NCBI GenBank assembly: GCA_017631795.1
Contig: JAGBSO010000043.1
Location: 1-64,000, forward strand
Direction of reading: 5' to 3'
Length of the DNA: 64,000 nucleotides
Source of the DNA: Clostridia bacterium
GTDB taxonomy: Bacteria > Bacillota > Clostridia > Oscillospirales > Acutalibacteraceae
Program-made: the position numbers and the translations under genes
Shown: positions 35,228 to 45,533 of the stretch, in pieces
Layout: each line of letters begins with the position of its first letter
Numbering within the stretch: the stretch's first letter is position 1
The notes under the pieces: generated by a model
Databases searched by the model: none
What the model was told of the DNA's origin: nothing
The model's input: only the letters and a program-made list of their open reading frames with translations

Positions 35228-36138
35228 TAATGAGCGCCTCCTATTATATCTTTAAGATTATTAATACCATATTTCTGCATAACTGCGGGTAAATCTTCTA
35301 TAATCTTTTTACATACAAAAGGATCAATAAGATTTGCCGCACCGATTTCAACTGCTGTTGCACCTGCAAGCATCATTTCAATTACATTTTCTGCAGTTGA
35401 AATACCACCCATACCGATAATAGGAATATTGACTGCTTCATAAACTTTGTAAACCATTGAGAGAGCCACAGGGAGAATTGCAGGTCCTGAATAACCGCCT
35501 GACTTGTTATATACAACAGGTTTTTTTGTTTTAAGGTCAATTCTCATACCCATAAGGGTGTTTATCATACTTATACCGTCAGCACCAGCTTCTTCACAAG
35601 CTTTGGCTATTGATACGATGTCAGTTACATTGGGACTGAGTTTTATATAAACAGGTTTTGTTGTAACAGCTTTTACAGCTTTTGTGACTTCGGCAGCACT
35701 TTCACAGGAAGTACCGAAGCTCATTCCGCCTCCGTGTACATTCGGACAGCTGATATTGACTTCAATAATACCAACCTGTTCTTCTTTATCTATTTTTTCA
35801 CAGCAATAAACATATTCATCAAGTGAAAAACCACTGATGTTTGCAACTACAGGTTTGTGGAAACACTGTCTGAGCTTCGGAAGTTCTTCAGCAATAACCT
35901 TTTCAATACCGGGATTCTGAAGTCCTACAGAATTTATCATACCTGAATAACATTCAGCAATTCTTGGTGTCGGATTACCGAAACGGGGTTCTTTAGTGGT
36001 TCCTTTGAATGAAAATGAACCGAGAATATTGATATCATAAAGTTCTGCGAACTCATAACCGAATCCGAAAGTACCGCTTGCGGGAATCAGAGGATTATCA
36101 AGTTCAATACCACTCAGATTAACTTTTGTGTTTACCAT
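35227..36138 (-). CDS. pyrD: Dihydroorotate dehydrogenase B, catalytic subunit
   Basis: This 303-residue FMN TIM-barrel enzyme oxidises dihydroorotate to orotate. Signature features are the N-terminal NPLIPASGTFGFG, NISCPNVHGGGMSFGT with the catalytic cysteine of class 1B enzymes, KLSPNVTDI and the FMN-binding GMGGISTAENVIEM. It needs the PyrK partner, encoded just upstream and overlapping its start by seven bases, to pass electrons to NAD. Confidence 0.97.
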   Translation of the reverse strand: MVNTKVNLSGIELDNPLIPASGTFGFGYEFAELYDINILGSFSFKGTTKEPRFGNPTPRIAECYSGMINSVGLQNPGIEKVIAEELPKLRQCFHKPVVANISGFSLDEYVYCCEKIDKEEQVGIIEVNISCPNVHGGGMSFGTSCESAAEVTKAVKAVTTKPVYIKLSPNVTDIVSIAKACEEAGADGISMINTLMGMRIDLKTKKPVVYNKSGGYSGPAILPVALSMVYKVYEAVNIPIIGMGGISTAENVIEMMLAGATAVEIGAANLIDPFVCKKIIEDLPAVMQKYGINNLKDIIGGAH

Positions 36139-36863
36139 ATTATCTCCTCCTTAACAAGTACAGGTCCGTCTTTACAGATTCTCTTGTTTCCGTATTTTGT
36201 TTTGCATGAGCATCCCATACAAGCACCGAAACCACAGCCCATTCTTTCTTCAAAACTGAACTGACCTGATGTTTCAGCAGCATTATAAAGAGCTTTGAGC
36301 ATCGGTTCGGGACCACATGTGTAAATATATGAATAATCAATTTCTTTGAGTGCATCAGTTACAAAACCTTTGATACCCATGGAACCGTCAACAGTAGTTA
36401 CTATTGTTTTGCATCCGATTGCTTCAAAATCTTCTTTTCCGAAAACTTCGTCAACTTTATTGAAACCGAGTATTGCAGTTACATTTTTACCTTCTGCAAG
36501 AAGCTTTTTTGCAAGATAATACATCGGAGGAACACCGACACCGCCGCCGATAACAACAGGATTGTTACCGCTTACAGAAGTATCAAATCCGTTGCCGAGA
36601 CCGACAAGAACATCAAGTTTTGTTCCTACCGGCATTTTACTCATGATTTCTGTACCGGTACCGACTACTTTATAAATAATTGTAAGTTCGTTTTCTTTAC
36701 AGTCAAAAATTGAAATCGGTCTTCTGAGATAAAGTGAATCAATTTTTATGTTAATAAACTGACCTGATGCTGTAACAGCACTTGTATCACCTTCAAAAAC
36801 CATTTTGTAAACGTTTTCTGTTAATTTTTCGTTTGATTTTATAGTATAAATTACATTATTCAT
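36132..36863 (-). CDS. pyrK: Dihydroorotate dehydrogenase B, electron-transfer subunit
   Basis: This 243-residue protein carries FAD and a 2Fe-2S cluster and links PyrD to NAD. The flavin-binding stretch is YLRRPISIFD; the NAD-binding region includes IGGGVGVPPMYYLAKKL; the cluster cysteines are in GCGFGACMGCSCKT plus a later RICKDGP. GGGGTGA precedes ATG 36863. It lies four bases after pyrC and its end overlaps pyrD. Confidence 0.96.
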   Translation of the reverse strand: MNNVIYTIKSNEKLTENVYKMVFEGDTSAVTASGQFINIKIDSLYLRRPISIFDCKENELTIIYKVVGTGTEIMSKMPVGTKLDVLVGLGNGFDTSVSGNNPVVIGGGVGVPPMYYLAKKLLAEGKNVTAILGFNKVDEVFGKEDFEAIGCKTIVTTVDGSMGIKGFVTDALKEIDYSYIYTCGPEPMLKALYNAAETSGQFSFEERMGCGFGACMGCSCKTKYGNKRICKDGPVLVKEEIIW

Positions 36864-36867
36864 TGTG

Positions 36868-38127
36868 TCACCCCTTATAAACTATCTGTCCGTTGCAGAT
36901 TGTCATTATACATTTACCGTATACTTTTTCACCTTCAAACGGTGTTGCTTTACCCATAGAAACAAAGTCATCGGGATTTATTACATATTCACTGTCAAGA
37001 TCAAAAACGCAGAGATCTGCTTTTTTGCCTGATGTTATTCCTGATTCTATTCCGAAACGTTTTGCAGGAGAAATACTCATGATATAAATAAGTTTCTCAA
37101 GAGAAACGATATTTTCACGGACAAGTTTTGTATACATTATCGGGAATGATGTTTCAAGTCCTGTGATACCCATGTTTGAACCTGCAAGACCTTTTGATTT
37201 TTCTTCTGCTGAATGCGGTGCATGGTCTGTTGCAATCATATCAACTGTACCGTCATGAATGCCGTCAAGAAGAGCAACTCTGTCTGCTTCACTTCGTATC
37301 GGAGGATTCATTTTGAATCTGCCTTCATCTTTGAGCATCATGTCATTCATAACAAGGTAGTGAGGACCTGTTTCACAAGTGATATCTACAACGTCGGCTT
37401 TTGCTTTTCTTATGATTTCTACACTTTCTTTTGCAGAAATATGGCAGACATGATAGCTGACACCTGTTTCTTTGCAGAGTTCAATGTCTCTTGCAATCTG
37501 CTTCCATTCACTTTCAGAGCAGATTCCCTTGTGACCGTTAATTTTAGCATATTCACCATCGTGAATGTAGCCGCCGAAAAGTAAATCATTGACTTCACAG
37601 TGTGCTGAAATGATTTTTCCTAGTTCTTTCGCCTTTTTCATTGCAGACAGCATCATTTCATCACTCTGGACTCCCCTGCCGTCGTCAGAAAAACCTATTA
37701 CATCATTACTGATATCTTCAAGATCTGAAAGTTCTTCACCTTTTTCACCTTTTGTGATTGTTCCGAAAGGATAAACATTGATAACTGCATCTTTTTCAAT
37801 CAGATCAAGCTGAAGTCTGAGATTTTCTTTGGAATCGGGAGTAGGATTGAGATTAGGCATTGTACAGACTGATGTATATCCGCCTTTTGCTGCTGCCATT
37901 GAACCTGATTTTATTGTTTCTTTATAAGAAAAACCCGGTTCTCTGAAATGCACATGCACATCAACGAAACCGGGAAAAATATATTTACCTGAACAATCAA
38001 TGACTTCACCTGCAAAAGAAGAAACTACTTCACCAACGGAAACAATGCTTCCGTTTTCAATAATAATATCTGCGTTTACAAACGCATTATCAGTATATAC
38101 TTTTGCACCTTTGAGCAGTATTGACAT
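36868..38127 (-). CDS. pyrC: Dihydroorotase
   Basis: This 419-residue zinc amidohydrolase cyclises carbamoyl aspartate. The metal site is DVHVHFREPG near residue 58, with further ligands around SAHCE, YHVCHIS and the catalytic aspartate in ATDHAPHS. It belongs to the multifunctional-type (class I) dihydroorotases by length. I start at ATG 38127 with AAAGGTGAT upstream; the frame could extend to 38145 but that includes the ribosome-binding site. It is the first gene of the operon and follows a structured leader of about 100 bases. Confidence 0.96.
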   Translation of the reverse strand: MSILLKGAKVYTDNAFVNADIIIENGSIVSVGEVVSSFAGEVIDCSGKYIFPGFVDVHVHFREPGFSYKETIKSGSMAAAKGGYTSVCTMPNLNPTPDSKENLRLQLDLIEKDAVINVYPFGTITKGEKGEELSDLEDISNDVIGFSDDGRGVQSDEMMLSAMKKAKELGKIISAHCEVNDLLFGGYIHDGEYAKINGHKGICSESEWKQIARDIELCKETGVSYHVCHISAKESVEIIRKAKADVVDITCETGPHYLVMNDMMLKDEGRFKMNPPIRSEADRVALLDGIHDGTVDMIATDHAPHSAEEKSKGLAGSNMGITGLETSFPIMYTKLVRENIVSLEKLIYIMSISPAKRFGIESGITSGKKADLCVFDLDSEYVINPDDFVSMGKATPFEGEKVYGKCIMTICNGQIVYKG

Positions 38128-38164
38128 TATATCACCTTTAAACAAAACTTCTTATCCGTAATAA

Positions 38165-38210
38165 AGGTTCCGCCAGTGAGGCAGAACCTAATAAACATAT
38201 AGTACCTGCC
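38165..38210 (-). promoter_or_regulatory. Structured leader of the pyr operon (candidate attenuator)
   Basis: On the minus strand AGGTTCTGCC and GGCGGAACCT make a ten-pair hairpin (38165-38189) followed by a short T-rich stretch. The CTGCC in its 5' arm (38180-38184) can alternatively pair with an earlier GGCAG (38206-38210). Two exclusive structures suggest attenuation. The canonical PyrR-binding loop is not seen in the transcript strand. Confidence 0.5.
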
Positions 38211-38237
38211 GGAAATCCGAATCAGAAATTTTTATTT

Positions 38238-38266
38238 ATTATAACAAATATATTAATATATGTCAA
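38238..38266 (-). promoter_or_regulatory. Consensus sigma-A promoter of the pyr operon
   Basis: Minus strand: perfect TTGACA (38261-38266), 17-base spacer, perfect TATAAT (38238-38243). The transcript should begin near 38231. Confidence 0.9.
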
Positions 38267-38297
38267 TATGTTAAAATATATAATAAAACAGCATGAA

Positions 38298-41120
38298 TTA
38301 AAGATATTTTTTCAGATAATGACCTGTAAAGCTCATATTGTTTTTTGCAATTTCTTCAGGAGTTCCTGTTGCAACAACCATACCGCCACCGTCACCGCCT
38401 TCAGGGCCAAGGTCAATAATATGATCTGCACATTTGATAACATCAAGATTGTGTTCAATAACAACAACACTGTTACCTGAATCGGCAAGTTTATGAATGA
38501 TATCAATCAGTCTGTGTACGTCCGCAGTATGAAGTCCCGTTGTAGGTTCATCAAGAATATAAATTGTTCTTCCAGTTGAACGTTTTGAAAGCTCTGTTGC
38601 AAGTTTTACTCGCTGAGCCTCACCACCTGATAATGTTGTTGCAGGTTGACCGATTTTAACATAACCGAGTCCTACATCATACAATGTCTGAAGTTTTCTC
38701 TTGATTTTCGGCATTGCAGAGAAAAATTCAAGGCCTTCTTCAACGGTCATTTCAAGAACATCATAGATGCTTTTTCCTTTATACTTCACTTCCAATGTTT
38801 CCCTGTTATATCTTGCACCGTGACAGACTTCGCAAGGCACATAAACATCAGAAAGAAAATGCATTTCAATTTTTACAATTCCGTCACCCTGACATGCTTC
38901 ACATCTGCCGCCTGAAACATTGAAAGAAAACCTACCCGGAGCATATCCTTTGATTTTTGCATCCTGCGTCTGTGCATAAAGGTCACGGATATCAGTAAAG
39001 ACTCCTGTATATGTGGCAGGGTTTGATCTTGGTGTTCTGCCGATCGGAGACTGATCTATATTGATAACCTTATCAAGATTATCAATACCTGAAAACTCGG
39101 TATGCTTACCTGCAAATTTCTTTGCACCGTTAAGCTCAGCTGCAAGTTTTTTATAGATAATTTCATTGACAAGTGATGATTTACCAGAGCCTGAAACACC
39201 TGTTACACAAACAAATTTACCAAGGGGAATATCGACATCAATATTCTTAAGATTGTTTTCAGATGCACCTTTTATTGAAAGAAAATGACCGTTACCTTTT
39301 CGTCTTTTTTCGGGTACGGGAATTTTTCTTTTACCGCTAAGGTATTGTCCTGTAACAGAATTCTTGCACTTTTTTATTTTTTCAACATCACCTGTGCATA
39401 CAATTTCACCGCCGTGAATTCCTGCACCCGGTCCGATATCCACGATATGATCGGCTGCATACATTGTATCTTCGTCGTGTTCAACAACTATCAATGTGTT
39501 GCCGATATCACGAAGTTCACGAAGCGTTGCAAGTAATTTATCATTATCACGCTGATGAAGACCTATACTCGGTTCATCAAGAATATAAAGAACACCCATA
39601 AGAGATGATCCTATCTGTGTTGCAAGTCTTATTCTCTGACTTTCGCCACCTGATAATGTTCCTGCAGAACGTGCAAGAGTAAGATAATCAAGTCCGACTG
39701 CGCAAAGGAAATTGAGTCTTGATCTGATTTCTTTGATAATCTGATCAGCAATAATCATTTCTCGTTCAGACAATTTAATATTATCAATGAATTCAAGCTC
39801 TTTTCTGACGGAAAGGTTTACAAATTCATTTATATTGATGCCGCCTACTGTTACTGAAAGAATTTCTTTTTTCAGCCTTGCACCGTTACATTCAGGACAA
39901 TTGCAAGCTGTCATGACCTGCTCAATCTCGTAACGAGACCATTCAGATGTGGTTTCTTTGTAGCGTCTTTCAAGATTGTTAATAATACCTTCAAATTCCG
40001 AATTATAATTACCGCTTCCGTATGCAGTTGTACGGTGCATTGTGAGTTTTTCACCTTTTGTACCGTAGAATATAGCATCTTTTGCTTCTTCAGACAGATC
40101 AGAAAAAGGCTGATCAAGAGTGAATGAGTATTTTTCTGCCAGGGCATCGAAATACATTTTGGAAATTGATGAATAATCTGCTTTTGACCAACCCGGAGCA
40201 GTAATAGCACCGTCTCTGATTGATTTTGTTTTATCCGGCACAACAAGGTCGGGATCAACACGCATAAAAAAGCTTAATCCGGTACATGTAGGGCATGCAC
40301 CGTAAGGATTATTGAATGAAAACATTCTCGGAGAAAGCTCATCAATGCTGACACCATGGTCAGGACACGCATAATTCTGCGAAAACAGCAAATCTTCGCC
40401 GCCCACCACACTTATGATAACTGTGCCGGATGCGAGTTTTGATGCGAGTTCAACGGAATCAGCAAGACGGCTTTTTATTGAATCTTTTATAACAAGCCTG
40501 TCCACTATGATTTCAATTGTATGTTTAATATTTTTTTCAAGAGAAACACTGTCATCAAGATCATATACAAGACCATCTATTCTTGCTCTGACATAACCTG
40601 ACTTTTTTGCATTTTCAATTTCTTTCTGATGTGTTCCTTTTTTTGCTCTGACAATTGGTGACAAAACCTGAATTTTGCTGCCTTCAGGTAATGAAAGCAC
40701 CTGATCGACTATCTGATCAACTGTCTGCTGTTTGATTTCTTTTCCGCAGATGGGACAATGCGGAATGCCGATTCTTGCATACAGTAATCTGAGATAATCA
40801 TAAATTTCAGTTACAGTGCCGACTGTGGAGCGGGGATTTTTTGATGTTGTTTTCTGGTCAATTGATATTGCTGGTGACAATCCGTCAATACTATCGACAT
40901 TAGGCTTGTCCATCTGTCCGAGAAACATTCTAGCATATGATGACAAGGATTCTACATAGCGTCGCTGTCCCTCTGCATAAATTGTGTCGAATGCAAGAGA
41001 CGATTTACCTGAGCCTGACAAGCCTGTAAAAACAACAAACTTGTTTCTCGGTATTTCTATATCAATATTTTTAAGGTTATGCTCTTTTGCACCCTTTACC
41101 ACAATATTTTTCTGTGCCAT
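38298..41120 (-). CDS. uvrA: Excinuclease ABC subunit A
   Basis: This 940-residue ATPase finds DNA damage for nucleotide excision repair and loads UvrB. It has two ABC modules: Walker [13 protein letters not shown] near residue 31 and [11 protein letters not shown] near 640; signatures [16 protein letters not shown] and [15 protein letters not shown]; and Walker [12 protein letters not shown] and [11 protein letters not shown]. Zinc modules appear as CPICGKE, CPTC, CNCPEC and CEACQGDG with CEVC. Its start overlaps the uvrB stop by one base (TAATG). Confidence 0.98.
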   Translation of the reverse strand: MAQKNIVVKGAKEHNLKNIDIEIPRNKFVVFTGLSGSGKSSLAFDTIYAEGQRRYVESLSSYARMFLGQMDKPNVDSIDGLSPAISIDQKTTSKNPRSTVGTVTEIYDYLRLLYARIGIPHCPICGKEIKQQTVDQIVDQVLSLPEGSKIQVLSPIVRAKKGTHQKEIENAKKSGYVRARIDGLVYDLDDSVSLEKNIKHTIEIIVDRLVIKDSIKSRLADSVELASKLASGTVIISVVGGEDLLFSQNYACPDHGVSIDELSPRMFSFNNPYGACPTCTGLSFFMRVDPDLVVPDKTKSIRDGAITAPGWSKADYSSISKMYFDALAEKYSFTLDQPFSDLSEEAKDAIFYGTKGEKLTMHRTTAYGSGNYNSEFEGIINNLERRYKETTSEWSRYEIEQVMTACNCPECNGARLKKEILSVTVGGININEFVNLSVRKELEFIDNIKLSEREMIIADQIIKEIRSRLNFLCAVGLDYLTLARSAGTLSGGESQRIRLATQIGSSLMGVLYILDEPSIGLHQRDNDKLLATLRELRDIGNTLIVVEHDEDTMYAADHIVDIGPGAGIHGGEIVCTGDVEKIKKCKNSVTGQYLSGKRKIPVPEKRRKGNGHFLSIKGASENNLKNIDVDIPLGKFVCVTGVSGSGKSSLVNEIIYKKLAAELNGAKKFAGKHTEFSGIDNLDKVINIDQSPIGRTPRSNPATYTGVFTDIRDLYAQTQDAKIKGYAPGRFSFNVSGGRCEACQGDGIVKIEMHFLSDVYVPCEVCHGARYNRETLEVKYKGKSIYDVLEMTVEEGLEFFSAMPKIKRKLQTLYDVGLGYVKIGQPATTLSGGEAQRVKLATELSKRSTGRTIYILDEPTTGLHTADVHRLIDIIHKLADSGNSVVVIEHNLDVIKCADHIIDLGPEGGDGGGMVVATGTPEEIAKNNMSFTGHYLKKYL

Positions 41121-43084
41121 TATTTTAGCTCCTGTTTGAGTTTTTCAATCTTGTCTCTAAGATATGCAGCATGTTCAAATTCAAGAATTTTTGCTGCCGC
41201 TTTCATTTCTTTTGTCAATTCATCTATCAGTTTGATTTTATCAGCTCTTGTCAGTCGTTTTGCTGATTTTCCTTCAACATTTTCTTTTGAACTGATTTCA
41301 AGTATTTCATGAACGGATTTGACAATAGTTTTCGGTGTTATACCGTTTGCTTTATTGTATGCAATCTGTTTTTCACGTCTTCTGAGAGTTTCTTTTATAG
41401 CTGCATCCATAGACGGTGTTACAGAATCTGCATACATTATAACACTGCCGTTAGCATTTCGGGCAGCTCTGCCGATTGTCTGAATCAATGAACGTTCTGA
41501 ACGAAGAAAACCTTCTTTGTCAGCATCAAGAATCGCAACCAGTGAAACTTCAGGAATATCAAGACCTTCTCTGAGAAGATTGATGCCGACAAGAACATCA
41601 TACTCTCCTTTTCTGAGATCTCTGATTATTTCCATTCTTTCAATTGTATCAATATCATAATGCAGATATCTGACTTTTATACCGAAATCAGTCAGATAAT
41701 CAGTCAGGCTTTCAGCCATTTTTCTTGTGAGTGTTGTAACAAGAACACGTTCTTTGCGCTGAGTTCTGATGTTTATTTCTGAAATAAGATCTTCGATCTG
41801 TCCGTCAACGGGTCTGACAGAAATTTCGGGGTCAAGAAGACCTGTCGGTCTGATAACCTGTTCTGATATATTGTCACTCTTCTGCAATTCAAAATCACCG
41901 GGGGTTGCGCTCACAAAGATTTTCTGACCTACTTTTGAATAAAATTCATCAAAAGTCAGCGGTCTGTTATCATATGCTGACGGTAATCTGAAGCCGAAAT
42001 CGATGAGAGTTTCCTTACGTGATCGGTCACCGCCATACATTGCTCTTACCTGTGGTAATGTTACATGTGATTCATCTATGAACAGAATAAAATCATCCGG
42101 AAAATAATCAAGTAATGTAAACGGCGGTTCACCCGGTTTTCTGTCAGACATGATTCTTGAATAATTTTCAATTCCTTTACAGAAACCAGTTTCACGCAGC
42201 ATTTCTATGTCATATTCGGTTCTTTGCTTTATTCTCTGAGCTTCAAGAAGTTTTCCTTGTTCTTTGAATTCTTTTTCCCTTTCAAGCATTTCAAAATATA
42301 TCTCATTAATGGCATTTTCCATTTTTTCCCGGGAAACCACGTAATGAGAAGCAGGAAATATTGCAACGTGAGAAATCACATTGTTGACATTGCCTGTAAC
42401 AGGATTGAATTCGCAGATTCTGTCAATTTCATCACCGAAAAATTCAACTCTAATTGCAAATTCAGCTGTGTAAACCGGGAAAATTTCCACAACATCACCA
42501 CGGACCCTGAATTTATTTCGTGTAAAATTGATATCATTGCGCTCGTATTGTATTTCAACCAGTTTCTTAATCAGATCATCTCTGCTTTTTTCCATTCCCT
42601 GACGAAGCGATATAACCATACTGCGGTAATCAATAGGATCACCCAAAGAATATATACAAGAAACACTGGCAACTATTATAACATCTCTTCGTTCTGAAAG
42701 TGCAGATGTTGCAGAATGACGCAAGCGGTCAATTTCATCATTGACCGCAGAATCTTTTTCAATATAAGTATCGGTTGTTGGAAGATATGCCTCAGGCTGA
42801 TAGTAATCATAATAGGAAACAAAATATTCCACAGCATTGTCGGGAAAAAACTCCCTGAATTCAGAACAAAGCTGTGCAGCAAGTGTTTTATTATGAGCAA
42901 GAATAAGTGTGGGGCGATTGACTTTTTCAATGATATTTGCCATTGTAAAAGTTTTTCCTGAACCTGTTACACCCAACAAAGTCTGCTCACTTAATCCATC
43001 GGCAATGCCTTCGGAAAGCTCTTTAATTGCCTGTGGCTGATCACCTGTCGGTTTGTATTCTGAGTGTAATACAAATTTATCCAC
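41120..43084 (-). CDS. uvrB: Excinuclease ABC subunit B
   Basis: This 654-residue helicase-like protein verifies lesions and recruits UvrC. It shows Walker [14 protein letters not shown] near residue 39, the beta-hairpin region [16 protein letters not shown], the DEXX-type [11 protein letters not shown], helicase motifs ATPGDFE and [13 protein letters not shown], and a C-terminal UVR domain for UvrC binding (about 610-650). The GTG start at 43084 has GAGGAG eight bases upstream. It is followed immediately by uvrA. Confidence 0.98.
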   Translation of the reverse strand: MDKFVLHSEYKPTGDQPQAIKELSEGIADGLSEQTLLGVTGSGKTFTMANIIEKVNRPTLILAHNKTLAAQLCSEFREFFPDNAVEYFVSYYDYYQPEAYLPTTDTYIEKDSAVNDEIDRLRHSATSALSERRDVIIVASVSCIYSLGDPIDYRSMVISLRQGMEKSRDDLIKKLVEIQYERNDINFTRNKFRVRGDVVEIFPVYTAEFAIRVEFFGDEIDRICEFNPVTGNVNNVISHVAIFPASHYVVSREKMENAINEIYFEMLEREKEFKEQGKLLEAQRIKQRTEYDIEMLRETGFCKGIENYSRIMSDRKPGEPPFTLLDYFPDDFILFIDESHVTLPQVRAMYGGDRSRKETLIDFGFRLPSAYDNRPLTFDEFYSKVGQKIFVSATPGDFELQKSDNISEQVIRPTGLLDPEISVRPVDGQIEDLISEINIRTQRKERVLVTTLTRKMAESLTDYLTDFGIKVRYLHYDIDTIERMEIIRDLRKGEYDVLVGINLLREGLDIPEVSLVAILDADKEGFLRSERSLIQTIGRAARNANGSVIMYADSVTPSMDAAIKETLRRREKQIAYNKANGITPKTIVKSVHEILEISSKENVEGKSAKRLTRADKIKLIDELTKEMKAAAKILEFEHAAYLRDKIEKLKQELK

Positions 43085-43113
43085 AAAGAAAACTCCTCAG
43101 CAAAATATGCTTG

Positions 43114-43779
43114 TTATTTTAATTCAACAGTTTTTATAAATTTATCAAAATTGACTTTTTTAGCGCAATTTGTATCAATATTGCAATCAAAAATATACAC
43201 TCCTGTATCATAAGGAATATAAAAACTGTATGCTGTTTTATAATATTCAGATGATGTACATGAATGTCTGAATGCTGTATATTCAGTATTGTTGATTTTT
43301 ACAGAATATTTTTCATATGAAAAGACATCGCTTCCGAAACTTTCAAGCAGATTCTCACAGTTTGTCTCATTGGCTGCTATATATTTTTCTGCATCTTCAT
43401 TATAATATGAAATGAAAATTTCCGAACCATAAGGTTCGTAATAAAAATATCCGGGATTTTCTGTATCAACTGAAAAATATTTAGGAATATCAAATCTCAT
43501 TTCTGCAGTTTCTACAGTTCTGTCAGTAACAACCTGACCGTTGAACTCTATAAAACGTGTTATATATTCACCTGAATCTGATTTCTGTTTTTTGCCATTT
43601 TCATTGAGAGTATAGACCTGAAGCTTGTTGCTGTCATTAATAACTATGTTTCCTTCAGAATCTCTGACAATAATATATTCTGAACCGTTTTCATCGGTAA
43701 ATATATCATCACCTGAACATGATGATAATGTAATAATTGTAATGACAATCAATAATACTGCCGATAACTTTTTTAACAT
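43114..43779 (-). CDS. Putative lipoprotein of unknown function
   Basis: This protein of about 221 residues has a lipoprotein signal peptide with lipobox TLSSC (cysteine about residue 20). The mature part is Glu/Asp/Tyr rich with predicted beta strands and no motif I can name. The N-terminal part holds short YIIVRDSEGNIVIND repeats resembling a beta-turn surface. It should be anchored on the outer face of the membrane. I prefer ATG 43779 over an in-frame TTG at 43791 that abuts the AAAGG Shine-Dalgarno. It lies between folE and uvrB in the same transcript. Confidence 0.75.
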   Translation of the reverse strand: MLKKLSAVLLIVITIITLSSCSGDDIFTDENGSEYIIVRDSEGNIVINDSNKLQVYTLNENGKKQKSDSGEYITRFIEFNGQVVTDRTVETAEMRFDIPKYFSVDTENPGYFYYEPYGSEIFISYYNEDAEKYIAANETNCENLLESFGSDVFSYEKYSVKINNTEYTAFRHSCTSSEYYKTAYSFYIPYDTGVYIFDCNIDTNCAKKVNFDKFIKTVELK

Positions 43780-43787
43780 AATAAATA

Positions 43788-44354
43788 TCAACCTTTCAGT
43801 AATGACATGATTTCAGCTCTTGTTCTGGCGTCTTTTTTTGCAACACCTCTTAAGGCAGATGTCTGCGTCATTGAACCTGCTGCTTTTGCACCACGCATTG
43901 TCATGCATAAATGCTGTGCCTCAACAATAACTGCGATACCGAGCGGATTCAATTCTTCATCAAGAAAGTCAGCAATCTGAGATGTCAGTCGTTCCTGAAG
44001 CTGGGGTCGTTTTGCAAAGAGATCTACTATTCTCGCAAGTTTTGACAGACCGATAACCTTACCTCCTGAAGGAATATATGCAATATGAGCTTTGCCGACA
44101 AAAGGCAGAAGATGATGTTCACACATTGAGTAAAGAGGAATATCTCTGACAACAACGATTTCATCATTATCCTGTTCGGAAAAAACTTTTATATGGCGTT
44201 TTGGGTCATCTGCAATGCCTGAAAAAATTTCTTCATACATCGCAGCTACTCGTTTTGGTGTTTCTATAAGCCCTTCCCTATCAGGATCTTCACCTATTGC
44301 TTCAAGAATATCCCTTACAGCACGTTCTATTTTAGCTTTATCCAAAAAAATCAC
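43788..44354 (-). CDS. folE: GTP cyclohydrolase I
   Basis: This protein of about 185-188 residues converts GTP to dihydroneopterin triphosphate, the first step to folate and also to preQ1/queuosine precursors. The zinc and active-site residues are in [19 protein letters not shown], with [10 protein letters not shown] and [12 protein letters not shown] as family blocks. Two starts are possible: GTG 44354, inside the AGGTGAT Shine-Dalgarno, or TTG 44345, five to six bases after it; the TTG fits the ribosome-binding site better. Because queA and tgt are also in the window, its product may feed either pathway. Confidence 0.95.
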   Translation of the reverse strand: MIFLDKAKIERAVRDILEAIGEDPDREGLIETPKRVAAMYEEIFSGIADDPKRHIKVFSEQDNDEIVVVRDIPLYSMCEHHLLPFVGKAHIAYIPSGGKVIGLSKLARIVDLFAKRPQLQERLTSQIADFLDEELNPLGIAVIVEAQHLCMTMRGAKAAGSMTQTSALRGVAKKDARTRAEIMSLLKG

Positions 44355-44360
44355 CTACTT

Positions 44361-45533
44361 TTAAATTTCATCAAACATCAGTCTGATATAATTTTTTTCT
44401 GATTCCTGAACAAAATTTATATGAGATATATCTACTTCATTTTTAGCATTTTCAGCAACATATTCAATAATTTTATACATATCAGAACCAATTTTTGAAT
44501 TGTTTATTATGGAATCTACAGCAGAATTATACGCATCTGAATCTACAAATATAAACTCTGAATAATTGACACCATTATTGATGTTTGTGCAAAGATTATT
44601 CATTATATCATGCAATACAGTTTTGTTATATTCGTAGTAAATAGTATTTTCTTTAACAAAAAAATTTGCATCTGTAGCAGTGCATTCAACCGCAGATGAT
44701 ATATCTTTATGATCAGTTGAAATCTGTTCTGTTGTTACATTGAAGAATATGTGAGAAATTGTATTATTTGCATTTCCTGGATCATCCCATGTAACATCAA
44801 GATGATAAGGAGAACCATCAATCCAGACAATGTTCCACATATGACTTATAACTTCATTGTCGGACGTAATGCCTGTTCCTCCGACCAGAACAGATTCAAT
44901 ACCTGCTTTATTCAAAAGCAGCATTGTAGCTCTTGAATATCCAGAACATACAGCTTCTCCGTCAATAAGACATCCGTAAGCATTTGATGCATTTTCGGCA
45001 TTCTCAGTATATGTACAATTTTTAACAATGTAATCATGAATTGCAAGCTCTGTCGAATAGTCATCTGATACATCAATACCGTCAATAATAGAATTGACTT
45101 TTGCATCAAGCGTTTCAGACATTTCAATGCATATATCTTCCGGATAATCATAATGCATCTGTAAAAAACATGATGATAAAAATGTGATCATATTACATGA
45201 ATCAGAAAAACACAGCATATCGGGGTTATCATTCTTTACAGCAAAATATACTGAATTGAATTCAGATTGTGAAAGATTCGGAATTTTTATGTACTCAGGA
45301 TGTTTTTCAATATTATTGAAAATACAGATGTATGCTTTTTTTTCATTATCATCCAACAGATCATAATTCTTAGTGGATAAAGGTATTTTGTCCTTAAAAT
45401 CAGAAGAAAACATCATTGCTGAAAAATATGCACTCAGTTTATTTATTCCGACATAGTGAACAACTGCAAATGAAATACTTGTTGCAACAATCAGAATACA
45501 TGCAATCAATATTTTTAATGTAGATTTTTTCAT
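44361..45533 (-). CDS. Transglutaminase-like domain protein, membrane anchored
   Basis: This 390-residue protein has an N-terminal signal/anchor helix (about 7-28) and a papain-like transglutaminase core with Cys 196 in GEAVCSGYS, His 231 in SHMWNIV and Asp 246 in HLDVTWDDP. The complete triad suggests an active peptidase or cross-linking enzyme at the cell surface. Related clostridial proteins are annotated as kyphoscoliosis-peptidase/transglutaminase-like, with unknown targets. Its ATG overlaps the TGA of the LCP-like gene (ATGA), so the two are translated together and may work together at the envelope. Confidence 0.85.
   Translation of the reverse strand: MKKSTLKILIACILIVATSISFAVVHYVGINKLSAYFSAMMFSSDFKDKIPLSTKNYDLLDDNEKKAYICIFNNIEKHPEYIKIPNLSQSEFNSVYFAVKNDNPDMLCFSDSCNMITFLSSCFLQMHYDYPEDICIEMSETLDAKVNSIIDGIDVSDDYSTELAIHDYIVKNCTYTENAENASNAYGCLIDGEAVCSGYSRATMLLLNKAGIESVLVGGTGITSDNEVISHMWNIVWIDGSPYHLDVTWDDPGNANNTISHIFFNVTTEQISTDHKDISSAVECTATDANFFVKENTIYYEYNKTVLHDIMNNLCTNINNGVNYSEFIFVDSDAYNSAVDSIINNSKIGSDMYKIIEYVAENAKNEVDISHINFVQESEKNYIRLMFDEI

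Noticed and set aside
38168..38190. A CCAGTGAGGC stretch resembling the PyrR-binding consensus
   Set aside because: It is on the plus strand, antisense to the pyr leader transcript, so it cannot be the RNA site PyrR recognises.
42224..42697. A 157-codon plus-strand open frame inside uvrB
   Set aside because: Antisense to a clearly conserved gene, no start signals, Phe/Asn-rich translation typical of a reverse-strand shadow.
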